Translations under genes and position numbers: made by a program
Notes under the pieces: model-generated
Seen by the model: only the letters and a program-made list of their open reading frames with translations
What the model was told of the DNA's origin: nothing
Database searches by the model: none
Assembly (NCBI RefSeq): GCF_008642295.1
Contig: NZ_CP029190.1
Coordinates: 5,563,501 to 5,627,500 of the forward strand
DNA: 64,000 nucleotides
Reading direction: 5' to 3'
From: Streptomyces venezuelae
GTDB taxonomy: Bacteria; Actinomycetota; Actinomycetes; Streptomycetales; Streptomycetaceae
In this document: piece after piece, positions 63,756-64,000 of the stretch
Position numbering within the stretch: the stretch's first letter is position 1
Layout of the letters: each line of letters begins with the position of its first letter

Positions 63756-64000
63756 TCAGTCACCCTGGCAGCGCTTGCTGTTGAGCGCGGTCTCGGCGCC
63801 CTTGTCGTAGCCCGCCTGCCAGTTCGGGTCCGGAGCCGCGAGGCCCTTCGGCGGGTTCTTCTCGCAGGTCTCCAGGGTGTCCTTGAGGCCCTGCTGGTAT
63901 CCCGTCCGGTACTGCTCCCTGGCCGCGCCCTCCGTGTTCCCGTCAGGCTTCTGCGGGGGGTTCGGCTGCTTCGCGACGAAGGTGCAGGTAACCGCAGAGA
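63756..64000 (-). CDS. C-terminal part of a small Cys-containing protein (partial)
   Basis: The gene starts beyond the right edge, and about 80 residues are visible: TCTFVAKQPNPPQKPDGNTEG, then two related GY-type segments, QYRTGYQQGLKDTLETCEKN and NWQAGYDKGAETALNSKRCQ, ending in GD. The repeated GYxxG pattern and four Cys suggest a small exported disulphide protein with two repeats. No family is recognised. It converges with the transglycosylase gene, eight bases from its stop. Confidence 0.6.
   Translation of the reverse strand, partial: SAVTCTFVAKQPNPPQKPDGNTEGAAREQYRTGYQQGLKDTLETCEKNPPKGLAAPDPNWQAGYDKGAETALNSKRCQGD

Overview
The window is a chromosomal segment from a high-GC actinomycete, almost certainly a Streptomyces. 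The pointers are extreme third-position G/C, frequent GTG starts, tight four-base ATGA/GTGA gene overlaps, a Streptomyces-type trypsin, a Tat-exported 5'-nucleotidase, ANTAR and NarL-type regulators, a desferrioxamine-like siderophore gene pair and polA. Species cannot be fixed from this sequence alone. Both window edges cut through genes.

Layout. (1) 0-2.2 kb: the tail of an Asp/Ser-rich protein, a flavin-type pyridoxamine-phosphate-oxidase fold protein, and a PadR regulator divergent from a short-chain dehydrogenase, with a perfect inverted repeat between them. (2) 2.3-11.7 kb: a nine-gene, minus-strand, translationally coupled operon that looks like a ribosomally synthesised and post-translationally modified peptide (RiPP) cluster. 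It has a 41-residue precursor, an intergenic hairpin, an MFS exporter, a UPF0489/TPR protein, a B12-type radical SAM enzyme, a DUF692 multinuclear iron oxidase, an unrecognised protein, a JmjC/cupin oxygenase, a HEXXH-motif hydroxylase-like protein and a TldD-type protease. This is the most interesting part of the window. (3) 12-13.9 kb: small housekeeping-like genes (DinB, methyltransferase). (4) 13.9-18.9 kb and 24.2-29.4 kb: two blocks that together match the KstR2 regulon for degrading the last two steroid rings (HIP pathway): two acyl-CoA dehydrogenases, IpdF, KstR2, FadA6, then IpdC, IpdB, IpdA, EchA20 and two SDRs. Each block has a divergent promoter carrying the same KstR2-like operator. 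A MITE-like element starts exactly at the ipdF stop codon.

(5) 19-24.1 kb, separating the two steroid blocks: cold-shock protein with a strong terminator, DEAD-box helicase, SpoIIE-type phosphatase, MASE1 membrane protein and a secreted tyrosine phosphatase. (6) 29.5-36.5 kb: a zinc metalloprotein, secreted trypsin, a two-component system, chorismate mutase and aminopeptidase N. (7) 36.5-39.8 kb: a lower-GC accessory island with a DUF3800 protein lacking any normal start codon and a 730-residue protein of unknown function. (8) 40.1-43.0 kb: a DesA/DesB-like pair without DesC/DesD. (9) 43-49 kb: 5'-nucleotidase, SIMPL protein, pyruvate kinase, a LAGLIDADG-type protein beside tRNA-Leu(CAA), and an ANTAR response regulator. 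(10) 49-54.8 kb: a complete branched-chain amino-acid ABC transporter (livKHMGF). (11) 55-64 kb: a membrane-anchored protein, thioesterase, FdhF/YdeP molybdoenzyme, DNA polymerase I with a degenerate proofreading domain, a DUF4184 membrane protein, a lytic transglycosylase-like protein with a Pro/Thr/Lys tail, and a partial secreted-type protein.

Working model. The RiPP operon makes a small peptide from a leader ending in acidic residues and a core near VAFHAFRFKN, modified by up to four metal-dependent oxidative or radical enzymes, trimmed by TldD and exported by the MFS protein. The steroid blocks are probably derepressed together by HIP-CoA through the local KstR2. All function assignments rest on recognised motifs and remembered family features, not on database searches.
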